Below are positions 18,137 to 29,114 of a stretch of DNA of 53,080 nucleotides, one piece after another. Positions within the stretch are counted from its first letter, which is position 1; the number at the start of each line of letters is the position of its first letter. The stretch covers positions 1-53,080 of the forward strand of contig PWVL01000210.1 of NCBI GenBank assembly GCA_003561875.1, read 5' to 3'. The position numbers were made by a program, and so were the translations under genes. The notes beneath the pieces are model-generated. The model saw only the letters and a program-made list of their open reading frames with translations. It did not search any database and was not told the DNA's origin. The DNA comes from Desulfuromonadales bacterium (GTDB lineage: Bacteria; Desulfobacterota; Desulfuromonadia; Desulfuromonadales; Syntrophotaleaceae).

Positions 18137-19069
18137 CTACTTGTTCAGGCCGCATCCGGCCAGAATCCGCTCCACCAGTTGATCAAAAGAAAGTCCTGCG
18201 GCGGCGGCGGCCTTGGGCAGCAGACTGGTTTCGGTCATGCCCGGAATAGTATTGACCTCCAGACAGTAGAACTTTCCGTCGCGAATCATAAAGTCGACCC
18301 GGGCGGCGCCGCTGCAGCCAAGAATCCGAAACACCGCCACGGCGGCCTGCTGGAGCGCATCGTAAAGGGGTTGCTCCAGGGGAGCGGGCAGCAGGTATTC
18401 GGTGCAGCCGGCCGTGTATTTGGCCTGGTAATCGTAAAAACCACCCTTGGGAACCACTTCAATCACCGGCAGCGCTTCTCCGTCGAGGACCGCTACGGTC
18501 ACCTCCCGGCCGGCGATATATTCTTCCACGAGCACCCGATCGTCATGACCCAGTGCCGCGGTCAGCGCTTCCGGCAACTGTTCCGGCTCGTGCACCAGGC
18601 TGATGCCGATGGTCGATCCTTCACGCACCGGTTTTACCACCACCGGCAGCGGCGGACAGTCAACCGGTCGGCCCTGCTCGATATCGCTACGGGACAGTTC
18701 CGCAAAAGCCGGCGTCGGCAGGCGGTGATAGAGCAGCAGCTTCTTGGTCACCACCTTGTCCATGGCCATGCTGGAAGCCAGCACCCCGCTTCCCGTATAG
18801 GGCAGCTGCATGGTTTCCAGCAACCCCTGCACACAACCGTCTTCGCCGTAGCGGCCGTGCAGGGCAATAAACACCCGGGAACACTGCTGCCAGGTCAGGC
18901 GGCTCGGCAGTTCGCGGCCGGCGTCGATGGAAAAAGCCGAGTATCCGAGTCGCTTCAGGGAGTTCATGACGGCCTCGCCGGTTCGCAGGGAAACCTCCCG
19001 TTCCGCCGACAGGCCGCCGAGCAGCACCGCTATGGGTTTTTCCTGCACATTTTCGCCCCACATGGTCAT
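18137..19069 (-). CDS. ddl: D-alanine--D-alanine ligase
   Basis: 310 aa from ATG 19069, which overlaps the murB stop as TGATG; ATG 19063 is an alternative. This ATP-grasp enzyme joins two D-Ala for the MurF step. Recognised parts are the N-terminal LLGGLSAEREVSLRTG, LHGRYGEDGCVQGLLE, MDKVVTKKLL, VVVKPVREGSTIGISLV and the metal/ATP region CLEVNTIPGMTETSLLPKAA. It lies in its frequent place between murB and ftsQ. Confidence 0.97.
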   Translation of the reverse strand: MTMWGENVQEKPIAVLLGGLSAEREVSLRTGEAVMNSLKRLGYSAFSIDAGRELPSRLTWQQCSRVFIALHGRYGEDGCVQGLLETMQLPYTGSGVLASSMAMDKVVTKKLLLYHRLPTPAFAELSRSDIEQGRPVDCPPLPVVVKPVREGSTIGISLVHEPEQLPEALTAALGHDDRVLVEEYIAGREVTVAVLDGEALPVIEVVPKGGFYDYQAKYTAGCTEYLLPAPLEQPLYDALQQAAVAVFRILGCSGAARVDFMIRDGKFYCLEVNTIPGMTETSLLPKAAAAAGLSFDQLVERILAGCGLNK

Positions 19070-19971
19070 CAAACCTCTCCCGCAATACGGACTTCGGGTT
19101 CCAGCGCGATACCACTCTGGCGGTACACCCGGTCCTGTATCTGCGCCATCAAATCAATTACGTCGGCGGCGCTGGCGCCTCCGTTGTTGACAATAAAGTT
19201 GCTGTGCCGCTCGGAGACCTGCGCCCCACCGACCACGGCACCGCGCAAACCGGCCCGATCAATAAGTTTCCAGGCCTGCTGCCCTGGCGGGTTCTTGAAT
19301 ACCGAACCGGCGTTGGGCCGACCAACCCCCTGGGACCTGCGCCGCAGCAGCAGCCGCTGGCGAATCTCTTCCTGCAGTCCTTCGGCATCGGCGGGCACCA
19401 GCTTGAGTTCCGCCGCCACCACCACCCGGTCGGCGGGCAGGCTGGTGGTGCGATAGGCAAAACGAACCTGCTCGGCAGTCCAGTGTTCCTCTCCATCGGC
19501 CCCGGCCAGCACCAGGGTGCGCACCAGTCTGCCGATATACTGAAAACCGGCGCCGGCGTTCATCACTACCGCACCGCCCAGGGTTCCGGGTATCCCCGCC
19601 ATCTGCTCCAGACCCCCCAGGCCCCGGCGGCAGGATTCCCGAATCAGGGACATGAGCCGCACTCCGGCTTCGGCTCGAACCATGGGTGCAGCGGAAAAAT
19701 CCAGCCGCGCCAGGCTGCTTAATTCGATAACCGCACCGCGTATGCCGCCATCGGCGACCAGCAGGTTGCTGCCCTTGCCGATCACCTGCCAGGGGATCTT
19801 TTCACGGCGCAACAACCCCAGCGCCAGGCGCAGGTCGTCGCGATCCGCAGGACACAGGAACAGGTCGGCGGGACCGCCGATACGCCAGGTGGTATGCCGG
19901 CTCATGGGCTCCCGGGTAAGAACCGGTCCGCGCAGGGCGGCCCGTATTTCCGTCAACAAGGCTTCAGTCAC
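19069..19971 (-). CDS. murB: UDP-N-acetylenolpyruvoylglucosamine reductase
   Basis: 300 aa from a GTG at 19971 that overlaps the end of murC by 8 bases (CACGGTGACTGAAGCC). This FAD enzyme reduces the enolpyruvyl group to make UDP-MurNAc. Flavin-site motifs are [14 protein letters not shown] and [16 protein letters not shown]. The catalytic serine is in [11 protein letters not shown], and the C-terminal Glu is in [11 protein letters not shown]. The short form lacking the E. coli-type insert indicates a type II MurB, as in many non-gamma bacteria. Confidence 0.96.
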   Translation of the reverse strand: MTEALLTEIRAALRGPVLTREPMSRHTTWRIGGPADLFLCPADRDDLRLALGLLRREKIPWQVIGKGSNLLVADGGIRGAVIELSSLARLDFSAAPMVRAEAGVRLMSLIRESCRRGLGGLEQMAGIPGTLGGAVVMNAGAGFQYIGRLVRTLVLAGADGEEHWTAEQVRFAYRTTSLPADRVVVAAELKLVPADAEGLQEEIRQRLLLRRRSQGVGRPNAGSVFKNPPGQQAWKLIDRAGLRGAVVGGAQVSERHSNFIVNNGGASAADVIDLMAQIQDRVYRQSGIALEPEVRIAGEV

Positions 19972-21346
19972 CGTGACGCTCCCGCAATTCCGCGATCAGA
20001 CGTTCACCCACCTGCCAGACCGTCCCGGCGCCCAGGGTAATTACCAGATCTCCTTCCCGCACCTCCCGGCACAAATGTGCCAGAACGTCATCGGCAGAGC
20101 CCCGGAAATGCACGTCCTTGTGACCATGCCCGTGAATTTCATCGGCCAGCCGCGCGGCATCCACGCCGTCCACCGGGGCTTCGCCGGCGCCGTAGATGTC
20201 CATGATCACCAGGTGGTCGGCCTGGTAGAAGGCGGTCACAAACTCATCAAACAGGGCGGCGGTACGGCTGTGGCGATGGGGCTGGAAGACCGCCACCACC
20301 CGGCGCTTCCAACCGCTCCGGGCAGCCGCCAGGGTGACCCGGATCTCGGCGGGATGATGTCCGTAATCGTCCACCACCATAATCCCCCGCTCCTGATACT
20401 TGCACTGAAAACGACGCTGCACGCCGCAGAAATCCTGAAACGCTTCGGCGATGTCGGCAAAGGGAATCTGCAGCTCCCGAGCCACCGCCACCGCCGCCAG
20501 CGCATTGAGCACGTTGTGCTGACCGGGCATGCGGATGGAAAGGCGGCCAAGGGGTTCTCCCTGGTGGCATACGGTAAAGGAGCTGCGCTCTTCCCGGTAG
20601 ACAATGTCCACGGCGGTGAAATCCGCCTGGTTGGCCAATCCGTAGGTGACGAAACGTTTCTTAACCTGCGGAATCAGGCTCTGCAGGTTGGGATCGTCGA
20701 GGCACAGGACCGCCAGGCCGAAAAAAGGCACCTTGTTGATGAATTCGCGGAAAGTTGCCTTGATCTCATGGATATCCCGATAAAAATCGAGATGATCGGC
20801 ATCCACGTTGGTAACCACGGCAATGGTCGGCGAGAGCTTCATGAAAGAGCCGTCCGACTCGTCGGCCTCGGCGACCAGGAATTTGCCCTGCCCCAGCTTG
20901 GCGTTGGAGCCGATGGAGTCGAGGCGCCCGCCGATAACCACGGTGGGATCGATACCGCCATGGGACAGCACGGTGGCGACCATGCTGGTGGTGGTGGTCT
21001 TGCCGTGGGTCCCGGCTACCGCAACGCCGTATTTCATCCGCATCAGCTCCGCCAGCATTTCCGCCCGGGGAATCACCGGCACCAGCAGGCGGTGGGCTTC
21101 ATGCACCTCGGGATTGTCCGGCCTGACAGCCGTCGACGTTACCACCACGTCGACTTCGCGCAGGTTGTCCGCGGCGTGACCGTAACGGATTTCGCCACCC
21201 AGATCGGCCAGCCGCCGGGTGATCTCGGTCTCGCGCAGATCGGATCCTGAGACCCGGTAGCCGAGATTAAGCAACACCTCGGCAATCCCGCTCATGCCGA
21301 TGCCACCGATACCTACGAAATGAATTTTACGAATCCTGCCGTACAT
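19964..21346 (-). CDS. murC: UDP-N-acetylmuramate--L-alanine ligase
   Basis: 460-aa first Mur ligase, adding L-Ala to UDP-MurNAc. The N-terminal UDP site ([20 protein letters not shown]) is followed by the ATP loop GTHGKTTT (residues 113-120), then EADESDGSF and TNVDADHLD. The C-terminal part has [12 protein letters not shown] and VFQPHRHSR, both typical of MurC. Its end overlaps the murB GTG start, implying translational coupling. The ATG lies 9 bases after the murG stop. Confidence 0.98.
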   Translation of the reverse strand: MYGRIRKIHFVGIGGIGMSGIAEVLLNLGYRVSGSDLRETEITRRLADLGGEIRYGHAADNLREVDVVVTSTAVRPDNPEVHEAHRLLVPVIPRAEMLAELMRMKYGVAVAGTHGKTTTTSMVATVLSHGGIDPTVVIGGRLDSIGSNAKLGQGKFLVAEADESDGSFMKLSPTIAVVTNVDADHLDFYRDIHEIKATFREFINKVPFFGLAVLCLDDPNLQSLIPQVKKRFVTYGLANQADFTAVDIVYREERSSFTVCHQGEPLGRLSIRMPGQHNVLNALAAVAVARELQIPFADIAEAFQDFCGVQRRFQCKYQERGIMVVDDYGHHPAEIRVTLAAARSGWKRRVVAVFQPHRHSRTAALFDEFVTAFYQADHLVIMDIYGAGEAPVDGVDAARLADEIHGHGHKDVHFRGSADDVLAHLCREVREGDLVITLGAGTVWQVGERLIAELRERHGD

Positions 21347-21355
21347 AAAATCAGC

Positions 21356-22456
21356 CTATTCCTGTTTCTGCGTCGACGGGGAGCAAGCCCCGACAAGACG
21401 GCGGCATTCTTCCAGAATACGTTCGGCGGCACCCCGCCGGGCCAGAGAGCGGGCCAGCCCCGCCATGGACAGCAGGCGCTCCCGATCCTGCAGCAGATCT
21501 CCCGCCAGGCGGGCCAGAATATCGCCGTTCAGCTCCTTTTGCGCCAGCATCAGAGCCGCTCCCCGCCGGCTCAGCATCAGCGCGTTGGCGGTCTGGTGAT
21601 CCCCCGCCGCAAAGGGATAGGGGATCAGAATGGCCGGCCGGCCACAGGCGGTCAGTTCGGCAATGGTGGTGGCTCCCGCCCGGCAGATGACCAGTTGTGC
21701 CCGGGCATAGGCCGCCGCCATGTTGTGGATGAAGGGCACCACCTCGGCGTCGCCCCAGCCGGCCCGCCGGTAGGCCTGGGAGACCTCCCCAAGGTCGGCG
21801 CTGCCAGTCTGGTGATGAATCCGCAGACGGCCGCGCAGGGCCTCGAGCCGCGGCAGGGCTCCCATCATCGCCCGATTGATGGCCCGCGCTCCCCGACTGC
21901 CGCCGAATACCAGCAGGGTCGGGTCCGCATCCGGTAGCGGCGGACAGTCCTCCATGCCTTCGCGCAGGGGGTTTCCGGTTAACATCGTGCGTCCGCGGTT
22001 AAAGGCTCCGTCGGCCTCGCTGAAAGACAGAAACACCCGCTCCGCCCACCGCGCCAGCAGGCGATTGGTCAGGCCCGGCCAGGCATTCTGCTCATGAATG
22101 ACACAGGGAATCCGTTTCAGGCGGGCGGCCAGCAGGGCCGGACCCGACGCGTATCCCCCCACGCCGAGAACCAGGTCCGGCTTGAATCTGTCGATAACGC
22201 CCAGGGACTGATGTATGCTGGCCGCCAGTTGCGGCAGCAACCGCAGTTTGCCCCACAGACCCTGCCCCACCAGACCGCGGATGGAAACCGTCTCCAGGGG
22301 CAGCCCCAGCTCCGGCAGCACCCGGGCCTCGATACCCCGTCGGGTCCCGACAAAAAGCACCCGGGAGTCGGGGTCGCCGGAGAGCAATTTATGCGCCAGA
22401 GCCACCGCCGGAAACAGGTGGCCGCCGGTGCCGCCTCCTGCAAACAGAATCTTCAT
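21356..22456 (-). CDS. murG: Lipid II synthase (UDP-GlcNAc transferase) MurG
   Basis: A 366-aa GT-B glycosyltransferase that adds GlcNAc to lipid I on the inner face of the membrane. The N-terminal acceptor loop is AGGGTGGHLFPAVALA. HEQNAWPGLTNRLLA and the UDP-binding CRAGATTIAELTACGRPAIL match the family. The start overlaps the ftsW stop by 4 bases (ATGA). The C-terminal tail (about the last 15 residues, ending STQKQE) is variable in the family. Confidence 0.97.
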   Translation of the reverse strand: MKILFAGGGTGGHLFPAVALAHKLLSGDPDSRVLFVGTRRGIEARVLPELGLPLETVSIRGLVGQGLWGKLRLLPQLAASIHQSLGVIDRFKPDLVLGVGGYASGPALLAARLKRIPCVIHEQNAWPGLTNRLLARWAERVFLSFSEADGAFNRGRTMLTGNPLREGMEDCPPLPDADPTLLVFGGSRGARAINRAMMGALPRLEALRGRLRIHHQTGSADLGEVSQAYRRAGWGDAEVVPFIHNMAAAYARAQLVICRAGATTIAELTACGRPAILIPYPFAAGDHQTANALMLSRRGAALMLAQKELNGDILARLAGDLLQDRERLLSMAGLARSLARRGAAERILEECRRLVGACSPSTQKQE

Positions 22457-23559
22457 GTGCCCCCCTTGCCGGCCTGGGCGGAAATATTCAACAGTATGGC
22501 GACAGACGCCAGGGTGAACAGCAGGCTGGTGCCGCCATAGGAGACGAAAGGCAGTGCCATCCCTTTGGTCGGCAGCAATCCCAGCACCACGGCGATATTC
22601 ATGAAGGCTTCCATGCCGAGCAGAGTCGTAATGCCGAAGGCCAGATGCCGACCGAAATCGTCGGGAGCCTGGAGGGCGGTGCGAAAGCCGCGCAGCACCA
22701 GCAGCAGAAACATCGCGGTGACCACCAGGACACCGGCAAAGCCGAGCTCTTCCCCGACCACCGAAAAGATAAAATCCGTATGCGCCTCGGGCAGATAGAA
22801 AAGCTTCTGCTTACCCTCACCCAAACCGTTGCCGAGCCATCCCCCCCGACCAAAGGCGATCAGGCTCTGAATGATTTGAAAACCGGTATCGGTGGGATCC
22901 TGCCAGGGATCCAGAAAGGCCAGAATGCGTCGTCGCCGATAGGCCACATGCCAGACCGCGTAATAGACGAAGGGCATGGCCAGCAGCAGCAAACAGAAAA
23001 GGTGGCTGATGCGGGTGCCGGCGGCCAGCAGCATGAGACCGGCCACGATGGCCAGGGTGATGGCGCTGCCCAGATCCGGTTGCTTGAGCAACAGGGTCAA
23101 CAGCAGCGCCAGCACGATCATGTAAGGCAGTATGCCGAGCTTGAAGCTTTTCACCTTGTCCTGTTTCCGTGCCAGGGAATGGGCCACATAGCAGACCATG
23201 GCCAGTTTCACCGCTTCGGCGGGCTGAAAGTTGAACCCGCCCAGTCGAATCCAGCGGCTGGCACCGTTGACCTCGACACCGATTCCGGGGACCAGCACCA
23301 GAATCAACGCCAGAGTGCCGCAGAGCAGGCCGGGCACCGCCAAACACCGCAGCCGCCGGTAGTCAACGTGCATCAGAACGGCCATCAGGGCGAAGCTGAT
23401 CGCCGCAAATATCCCCTGTCGCTTGAGAAAGTAGAACCCGTCCTGGTAAACTCCCTGAGCCATCACCGAAGAAGAGGAATAAACCATCACCAGCCCGAAG
23501 CAGGTCAGGGTAACAGCCAGCACCAGAATGGCCTGATCGTAGTGACTGCGCCCCGTCAT
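22453..23559 (-). CDS. ftsW: Septal peptidoglycan glycosyltransferase FtsW
   Basis: A 368-aa SEDS-family polymerase with about ten membrane helices that works with FtsI. Family motifs are VMVYSSSSVMA, GASRWIRLGGFNFQPAEAVK, LKQPDLGSA and the C-terminal LPTKGMALPFVSYGGTSLLF. Position between murD and murG and partnership with ftsI favour FtsW over RodA. The ATG overlaps the murD stop (ATGA). Confidence 0.96.
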   Translation of the reverse strand: MTGRSHYDQAILVLAVTLTCFGLVMVYSSSSVMAQGVYQDGFYFLKRQGIFAAISFALMAVLMHVDYRRLRCLAVPGLLCGTLALILVLVPGIGVEVNGASRWIRLGGFNFQPAEAVKLAMVCYVAHSLARKQDKVKSFKLGILPYMIVLALLLTLLLKQPDLGSAITLAIVAGLMLLAAGTRISHLFCLLLLAMPFVYYAVWHVAYRRRRILAFLDPWQDPTDTGFQIIQSLIAFGRGGWLGNGLGEGKQKLFYLPEAHTDFIFSVVGEELGFAGVLVVTAMFLLLVLRGFRTALQAPDDFGRHLAFGITTLLGMEAFMNIAVVLGLLPTKGMALPFVSYGGTSLLFTLASVAILLNISAQAGKGGT

Positions 23560-24917
23560 GTAGGTTCCTCCGCGGATTCCGGCAGCTGTTGCACGTAGTG
23601 GCTGAACAGCTCGCCACGCTCGCTGTAGGAGCGAAACATGTCGAAACTGGAACAGGCCGGGGACAGGAGCACCGCTCCGCCGGACGGCGTCAACTGCCGG
23701 GCCAGGCGGACCGCCTCCTTCAGAGTCGGGATCCGGTGAATCGCCGCCCGGCCGTGCAGAGCCCGGGACATGCGTTCGGCGGCCTCGCCGATCAGGATCA
23801 GATGGGCGACCCTGCCCTCAACCGCCTTTGCCAGGGGCGCGTAGTCGCCGCCCTTGTCCCGACCGCCGGCAATCAGGGTAACAGGGGCAGCCAGACCGTC
23901 CAGGCTTTTGACCACACTACCGACATTGGTGGCCTTGGAATCGTCGTACCAGGCCACGCCGTCCAGATCCCGAACCCGCACCATGCGATGCTCCAGACCG
24001 CCAAAGGCACACACCGCCGCCCAGGCGGTGGCCGGCGGACAGCCTTCCAGAAGCGGCGGAATCAGCGCCGCCATGACGTTTTCCCGATTGTGACCGCCGC
24101 ACAGCCGCAGTTCCGCACCGTTAAAGCGCTGCTCCGTGTCCCGCCAGCGCCACACCAGGTCTTTCCCCTCCAGGCTCATGCCCTGCTCCAGAGGACGGCT
24201 GGAGGAAAACAGCACCTTGCGACAGACGCCGTCACCAACCAGCGACACAACCTGGGGATCATCGCCGTTAAGCACCGCCACGTCACTCTCTTTCATGTTG
24301 ACGAAGAGGCGCTGCTTGGCGGCCAGGTAGGCGTTCATATCGGGATAGCGGTCGAGATGGTCCGGGCTGAGGTTCAGCAACAGGCCGTATCGAGGCCGAA
24401 AGTTCTCCACTGCTTCCAATTGGAAGGACGAGATTTCCGCAATCAGCCAGTCCCAGTGCTGTTCCACCGCCTCGATCAGAGGCGTTCCCAGGTTTCCGCC
24501 GACAAAGGTTTTTCGTCCCCAGGCCCGAAAAACCTCGCCCATAAGACAGGTGGTGGTCGATTTGCCGTTGGTTCCGGTAATCCCCACCAGGGGCGCCTTC
24601 AGTTCCCGAAAGGCGATCTCGATCTCACCAAGCACCGGCACTCCCCTTTGGCGGGCCGTCTCCAGGACCGGCAGGGTCAGGGTCACGCCGGGACTCACCA
24701 CCACCAGATCGGCCGATGCGAACCACCGCGGGCTGTGGCCGCCAAAATCGAAGACCACGCCTTGTGCGGCAAGGGAAGCACAGTCGGGCAGTTGCGCAGT
24801 GGTGCGGCTGTCGGAGAGGATCACCCGCGCCCCGCGGCGGAGGAAAAAGTCCGCCAGGGACCGTCCGGATCGCCCGGCTCCCACCACCACCACCTGTTGT
24901 CCGCCATACCCTGCCAT
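23556..24917 (-). CDS. murD: UDP-MurNAc-L-Ala--D-glutamate ligase
   Basis: 453-aa second Mur ligase, adding D-Glu. The N-terminal domain starts VVVVGAGRSGRSLADFF. The ATP loop is GITGTNGKSTTT (112-123), followed by EISSFQLEAV, NLSPDHLDRY and GLEHRMVRVRDLDGVAWYDD. The C-terminal LLSPACSSFDMFRSYSERGE is diagnostic for MurD. It starts 58 bases after mraY. Confidence 0.98.
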   Translation of the reverse strand: MAGYGGQQVVVVGAGRSGRSLADFFLRRGARVILSDSRTTAQLPDCASLAAQGVVFDFGGHSPRWFASADLVVVSPGVTLTLPVLETARQRGVPVLGEIEIAFRELKAPLVGITGTNGKSTTTCLMGEVFRAWGRKTFVGGNLGTPLIEAVEQHWDWLIAEISSFQLEAVENFRPRYGLLLNLSPDHLDRYPDMNAYLAAKQRLFVNMKESDVAVLNGDDPQVVSLVGDGVCRKVLFSSSRPLEQGMSLEGKDLVWRWRDTEQRFNGAELRLCGGHNRENVMAALIPPLLEGCPPATAWAAVCAFGGLEHRMVRVRDLDGVAWYDDSKATNVGSVVKSLDGLAAPVTLIAGGRDKGGDYAPLAKAVEGRVAHLILIGEAAERMSRALHGRAAIHRIPTLKEAVRLARQLTPSGGAVLLSPACSSFDMFRSYSERGELFSHYVQQLPESAEEPT

Positions 24918-24975
24918 AGGGCTTTACCCCTTTGAAAAAAATTCCTGAAGCGTTCCCCTGCCCCGCTGTTCCGAA

Positions 24976-26052
<1,077 letters not shown>

Positions 26053-26162
26053 GCGAACCCTCTCCCGGGATCAGATCCTATGCCGCTTGGCGGCAAAATA
26101 AATCCTGCGTGTTGCAGGCTCCGGCGGCACAATGCCCTGCGGACGGCCGATTTGCGCTGCGG

Positions 26163-27560
26163 TCAGTGGCCCACCGCCCGTTGCGGTCGAATCGCCTTGA
26201 GGGCGCTGCAGACTTTTTCCATGGCCATGCCCCGCGACCCCTTGACCAGCACCCGGTCTTCGGGTCGCAGCAGCCGCTGCAGCCGCTCCACCAGTTGCTG
26301 ATGATCGGTGTTGACGGTAATGCGGCTTCGATCCAGGCCGGCCTGCCGGGCGCCCGCCGCCGTCTCCGACGCCATGGTTCCAAGCAGCAGCAGTTCGTCC
26401 ACGCAGCCGGCAGCCGAGCGGCCGATTTCCCGATGCAGATCTCCAGCCGCTTCTCCGAGTTCCAGCATATCTCCGAGAACGGCAATATTGCGTCCCTTGC
26501 CCGGCAGCTCGGCGAGGGTCGCCAGAGCGGCCTTGACTGCCTGGGGATTGGCGTTGTAACAGTCCTCCAGCAGCAGTACGCCGTCCTCCAGAGTGCTGAC
26601 TTCCATCCGTCCGGTGCAGGGTCGAAAACGTTCCAGGCCGCGAACAATGGTCGTCCCGCCGACCTCCAGGGCCACAGCGGCGGCAGCCGCTGCCAGGGCA
26701 TTGTGGACATTGAAACTCCCCCAGCACTGCAGACGCACCGGAAACCGCCCTTCGGGAAGCACCAGTTGAAAGCGGACTCCCTCCGGGCCTGATTCGATGG
26801 CTTCGCCGCGCACCGTCGCCTGTTCACCGCAGCCAAAAACCAGGCGGCGGGCACCGTTGGCCACCGGCAGCGCCAGCACCCGGCTGTCGTCGCCATTGAT
26901 GACCGCGGTGCCGTCAGCGGGCAGAGCCGCAAAGAGTTCTCCCTTGGCCCGTGCCACGCCGTCCATACTGCGCAGAGTCTCGAGATGCGCTGCCCCGACA
27001 TTGGTGATCACACCAACGTGCGGCTGGGCGATAAAGGCCAGCCGGGCAATCTCACCCAGGGCGCTCATGCCCATCTCCAGAACCGCCCAGCGGTGTTCGT
27101 CGCTCAAGGAAAACAGGGTCAGGGGCAGCCCTACCAGATTGTTGAAATTTCCGGGAGTCATGAGTCCGGGGCCGGTGAGGGAGAGAATGGCGCCCAGCAT
27201 CTCCTTGGTCGTGGTCTTGCCTGCCGATCCGGTCACCGCCACCAGCGGCCCGGCAAAGGCGCGGCGCCGGGCCGCCGCCAGATCTCCGAGGGCTTTCAGA
27301 GTGTTGCCGACCCGAATCACCGGAACCGGAAAACCGGCGATCACTTCCTCGCTGAGGCAGGCGACGGCACCGTTGCGCACCGCCTGTAACAAAAAATCAT
27401 GGCCATCAAAGTTCGGTCCCCGCAGCGGCACAAACAGGTCTCCGGGGCGGGTGGTGCGGCTGTCGGTAGAGACTCCGCCAATCCACAGCCCGACCTGGGC
27501 ACGGGTCGCCGTGAGACTGCCGGCGGTTATCCGCACGATACTTTGAAGATCAAGTTCCAC
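26163..27560 (-). CDS. murF: UDP-MurNAc-tripeptide--D-Ala-D-Ala ligase
   Basis: 465-aa final Mur ligase, adding the D-Ala-D-Ala made by Ddl. The GTG at 27560 is chosen over upstream alternatives because GGGAGGG lies 7 bases before it and the reading (VELDLQSIVRITAG) matches MurF N-termini. The start overlaps the murE end by 11 bases. Motifs are GGVSTDSRTTRPGDLFVPLR, the ATP loop VTGSAGKTTTKEML (about 110-123), NNLVGLPLTLF and LLEDCYNANPQA. Confidence 0.97.
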   Translation of the reverse strand: MELDLQSIVRITAGSLTATRAQVGLWIGGVSTDSRTTRPGDLFVPLRGPNFDGHDFLLQAVRNGAVACLSEEVIAGFPVPVIRVGNTLKALGDLAAARRRAFAGPLVAVTGSAGKTTTKEMLGAILSLTGPGLMTPGNFNNLVGLPLTLFSLSDEHRWAVLEMGMSALGEIARLAFIAQPHVGVITNVGAAHLETLRSMDGVARAKGELFAALPADGTAVINGDDSRVLALPVANGARRLVFGCGEQATVRGEAIESGPEGVRFQLVLPEGRFPVRLQCWGSFNVHNALAAAAAAVALEVGGTTIVRGLERFRPCTGRMEVSTLEDGVLLLEDCYNANPQAVKAALATLAELPGKGRNIAVLGDMLELGEAAGDLHREIGRSAAGCVDELLLLGTMASETAAGARQAGLDRSRITVNTDHQQLVERLQRLLRPEDRVLVKGSRGMAMEKVCSALKAIRPQRAVGH

Positions 27561-29085
27561 GGCGTCCCTCCCGTTCCCGCAGCGCCCGTCGCAACTCCTG
27601 ACGGTCGTCGAAATGCAGCCACTTCTCGCCAATCTGCTGATAGTCTTCATGCCCCTTGCCGGCCACCAGCAGCAGGTCCCCCTCTTCCAGGAGGTTGACA
27701 GCGAAGTCGATGGCTTTTTGCCGGTTTTCCACCACCAGGTAGCCCCGTTCATGGCGGTGCCGGGCACGATCCGAAGGCAGAGGACCACGAAAGATTGTCT
27801 CCAGCCCCGGTCGAATTTCCGCGATAATGGACGCAGGATCTTCCGTTCGAGGATTGTCCGAGGTCACCACCACCAGGTTCGACATTTGCGCCGCCACTTT
27901 CCCCATTGCCGGCCGTTTGTTCCGATCCCGGTCGCCTCCACATCCGAACAGAGTGATGATGCGCTTCGGCTCCAGTCCCTGTACGGCTTTCAGGGCTTTT
28001 TCCAGGGCATCGGCGGTATGGGCGTAATCCACCAGAATCAGAGCCCCCAATTCGTTGTCCACCGGTTCGAGACGACCGGGAACCGGCGGCGCGGTCTGCA
28101 GCGCGGCGGCGACGCTCTGGACCGTCATTCCCAGGACCAGTCCCGCGGACGCCGCACAAAGCAGATTGCTGAGATTGAATTCGCCCCGCAGCGCGGAGCG
28201 CAGCTCCAGTTGCCCCGCAGGGCTGGTGATGAGGGCCTCAATACCCTCCAGAGACAGCCGGCTTTCCAGGGGCCGCACCAGAGCCGGCGGATTCAGTCCG
28301 CAACTCCAGGCGCCTGGTAGGCATCGGGCCAGTCGCATTCCGTAGGGATCATCAATGGCAATCACCGCTTTGTCCGGCCCGCGGCGGCCAAGACCGGTGA
28401 ACAGACGGCTCTTGGCCAGAAAGTAGCTTTCTATGTCGCCGTGGTAATCGAGGTGTTCCGGAGTCAGGTTGGTAAACACCCCCAGATCAAAGGCGATACC
28501 GTCCACCCGGCGCTGCTCCAGGGCATGGGAAGACACCTCCATGATCAGTGCATCGGCCCCGGCGGCGCGAAAACGGGCCGCCAGAGCGGTCAGATCAAGG
28601 GATTCCGGCGTGGTGCGGGTCGATGCCAGGGCCTCTCCCGCAAACCGGTAGTTCACCGTGCCGATGACCGCCGGCCGCCGCCCCGCAGCCACCAGTAACG
28701 CCTCGACCAGGTAGCTGACCGTGGTCTTGCCATTGGTGCCGGTGATCCCCACCACCAGCATGTCGGCGGTAGGGTCGCCGTGGAACCAGGCGGAGGCATG
28801 CGCCAGGGCGCGGCGGGTGTCATCCACTTGAATGCCCGTCACCCCGGCCGGAAGCGGTTGTTCCACTTCGTACACGATGGCCCTGGCACCCCGTTCCAGG
28901 GCTTGATCGATATACCGGTGACCGTCCACGGCGGCGCCGCGCAAGGCAAAGAAAACACTGTCGGGAACAACCAGACGGGAATCGTAATGCAGGGCGGAGA
29001 CGATCACGTTGGCAGGACCAACCACGGCACGGGGGGTCAGCTTTTGAACCAGTTCGGCAAGGGTCATGGGTTCGGCCATTTTCAT
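27550..29085 (-). CDS. murE: UDP-MurNAc-L-Ala-D-Glu--meso-diaminopimelate ligase
   Basis: 511 aa from ATG 29085 (MKMAEPMTLA), with only a weak AGGG upstream; ATG 29079 is possible. It adds the third residue of the stem peptide. The ATP loop is GITGTNGKTT (113-122), followed by TTPESLDL and EVSSHALEQRRVDGIAFDL. The DNPRTEDP motif at about 410-417 marks meso-DAP rather than lysine specificity. Its end overlaps murF, indicating coupling. The gap to ftsI upstream is 29 bases. Confidence 0.98.
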   Translation of the reverse strand: MKMAEPMTLAELVQKLTPRAVVGPANVIVSALHYDSRLVVPDSVFFALRGAAVDGHRYIDQALERGARAIVYEVEQPLPAGVTGIQVDDTRRALAHASAWFHGDPTADMLVVGITGTNGKTTVSYLVEALLVAAGRRPAVIGTVNYRFAGEALASTRTTPESLDLTALAARFRAAGADALIMEVSSHALEQRRVDGIAFDLGVFTNLTPEHLDYHGDIESYFLAKSRLFTGLGRRGPDKAVIAIDDPYGMRLARCLPGAWSCGLNPPALVRPLESRLSLEGIEALITSPAGQLELRSALRGEFNLSNLLCAASAGLVLGMTVQSVAAALQTAPPVPGRLEPVDNELGALILVDYAHTADALEKALKAVQGLEPKRIITLFGCGGDRDRNKRPAMGKVAAQMSNLVVVTSDNPRTEDPASIIAEIRPGLETIFRGPLPSDRARHRHERGYLVVENRQKAIDFAVNLLEEGDLLLVAGKGHEDYQQIGEKWLHFDDRQELRRALREREGRRGT

Positions 29086-29114
29086 GTCTATGCCCTGGAA
29101 AGTCAAAAAAAATT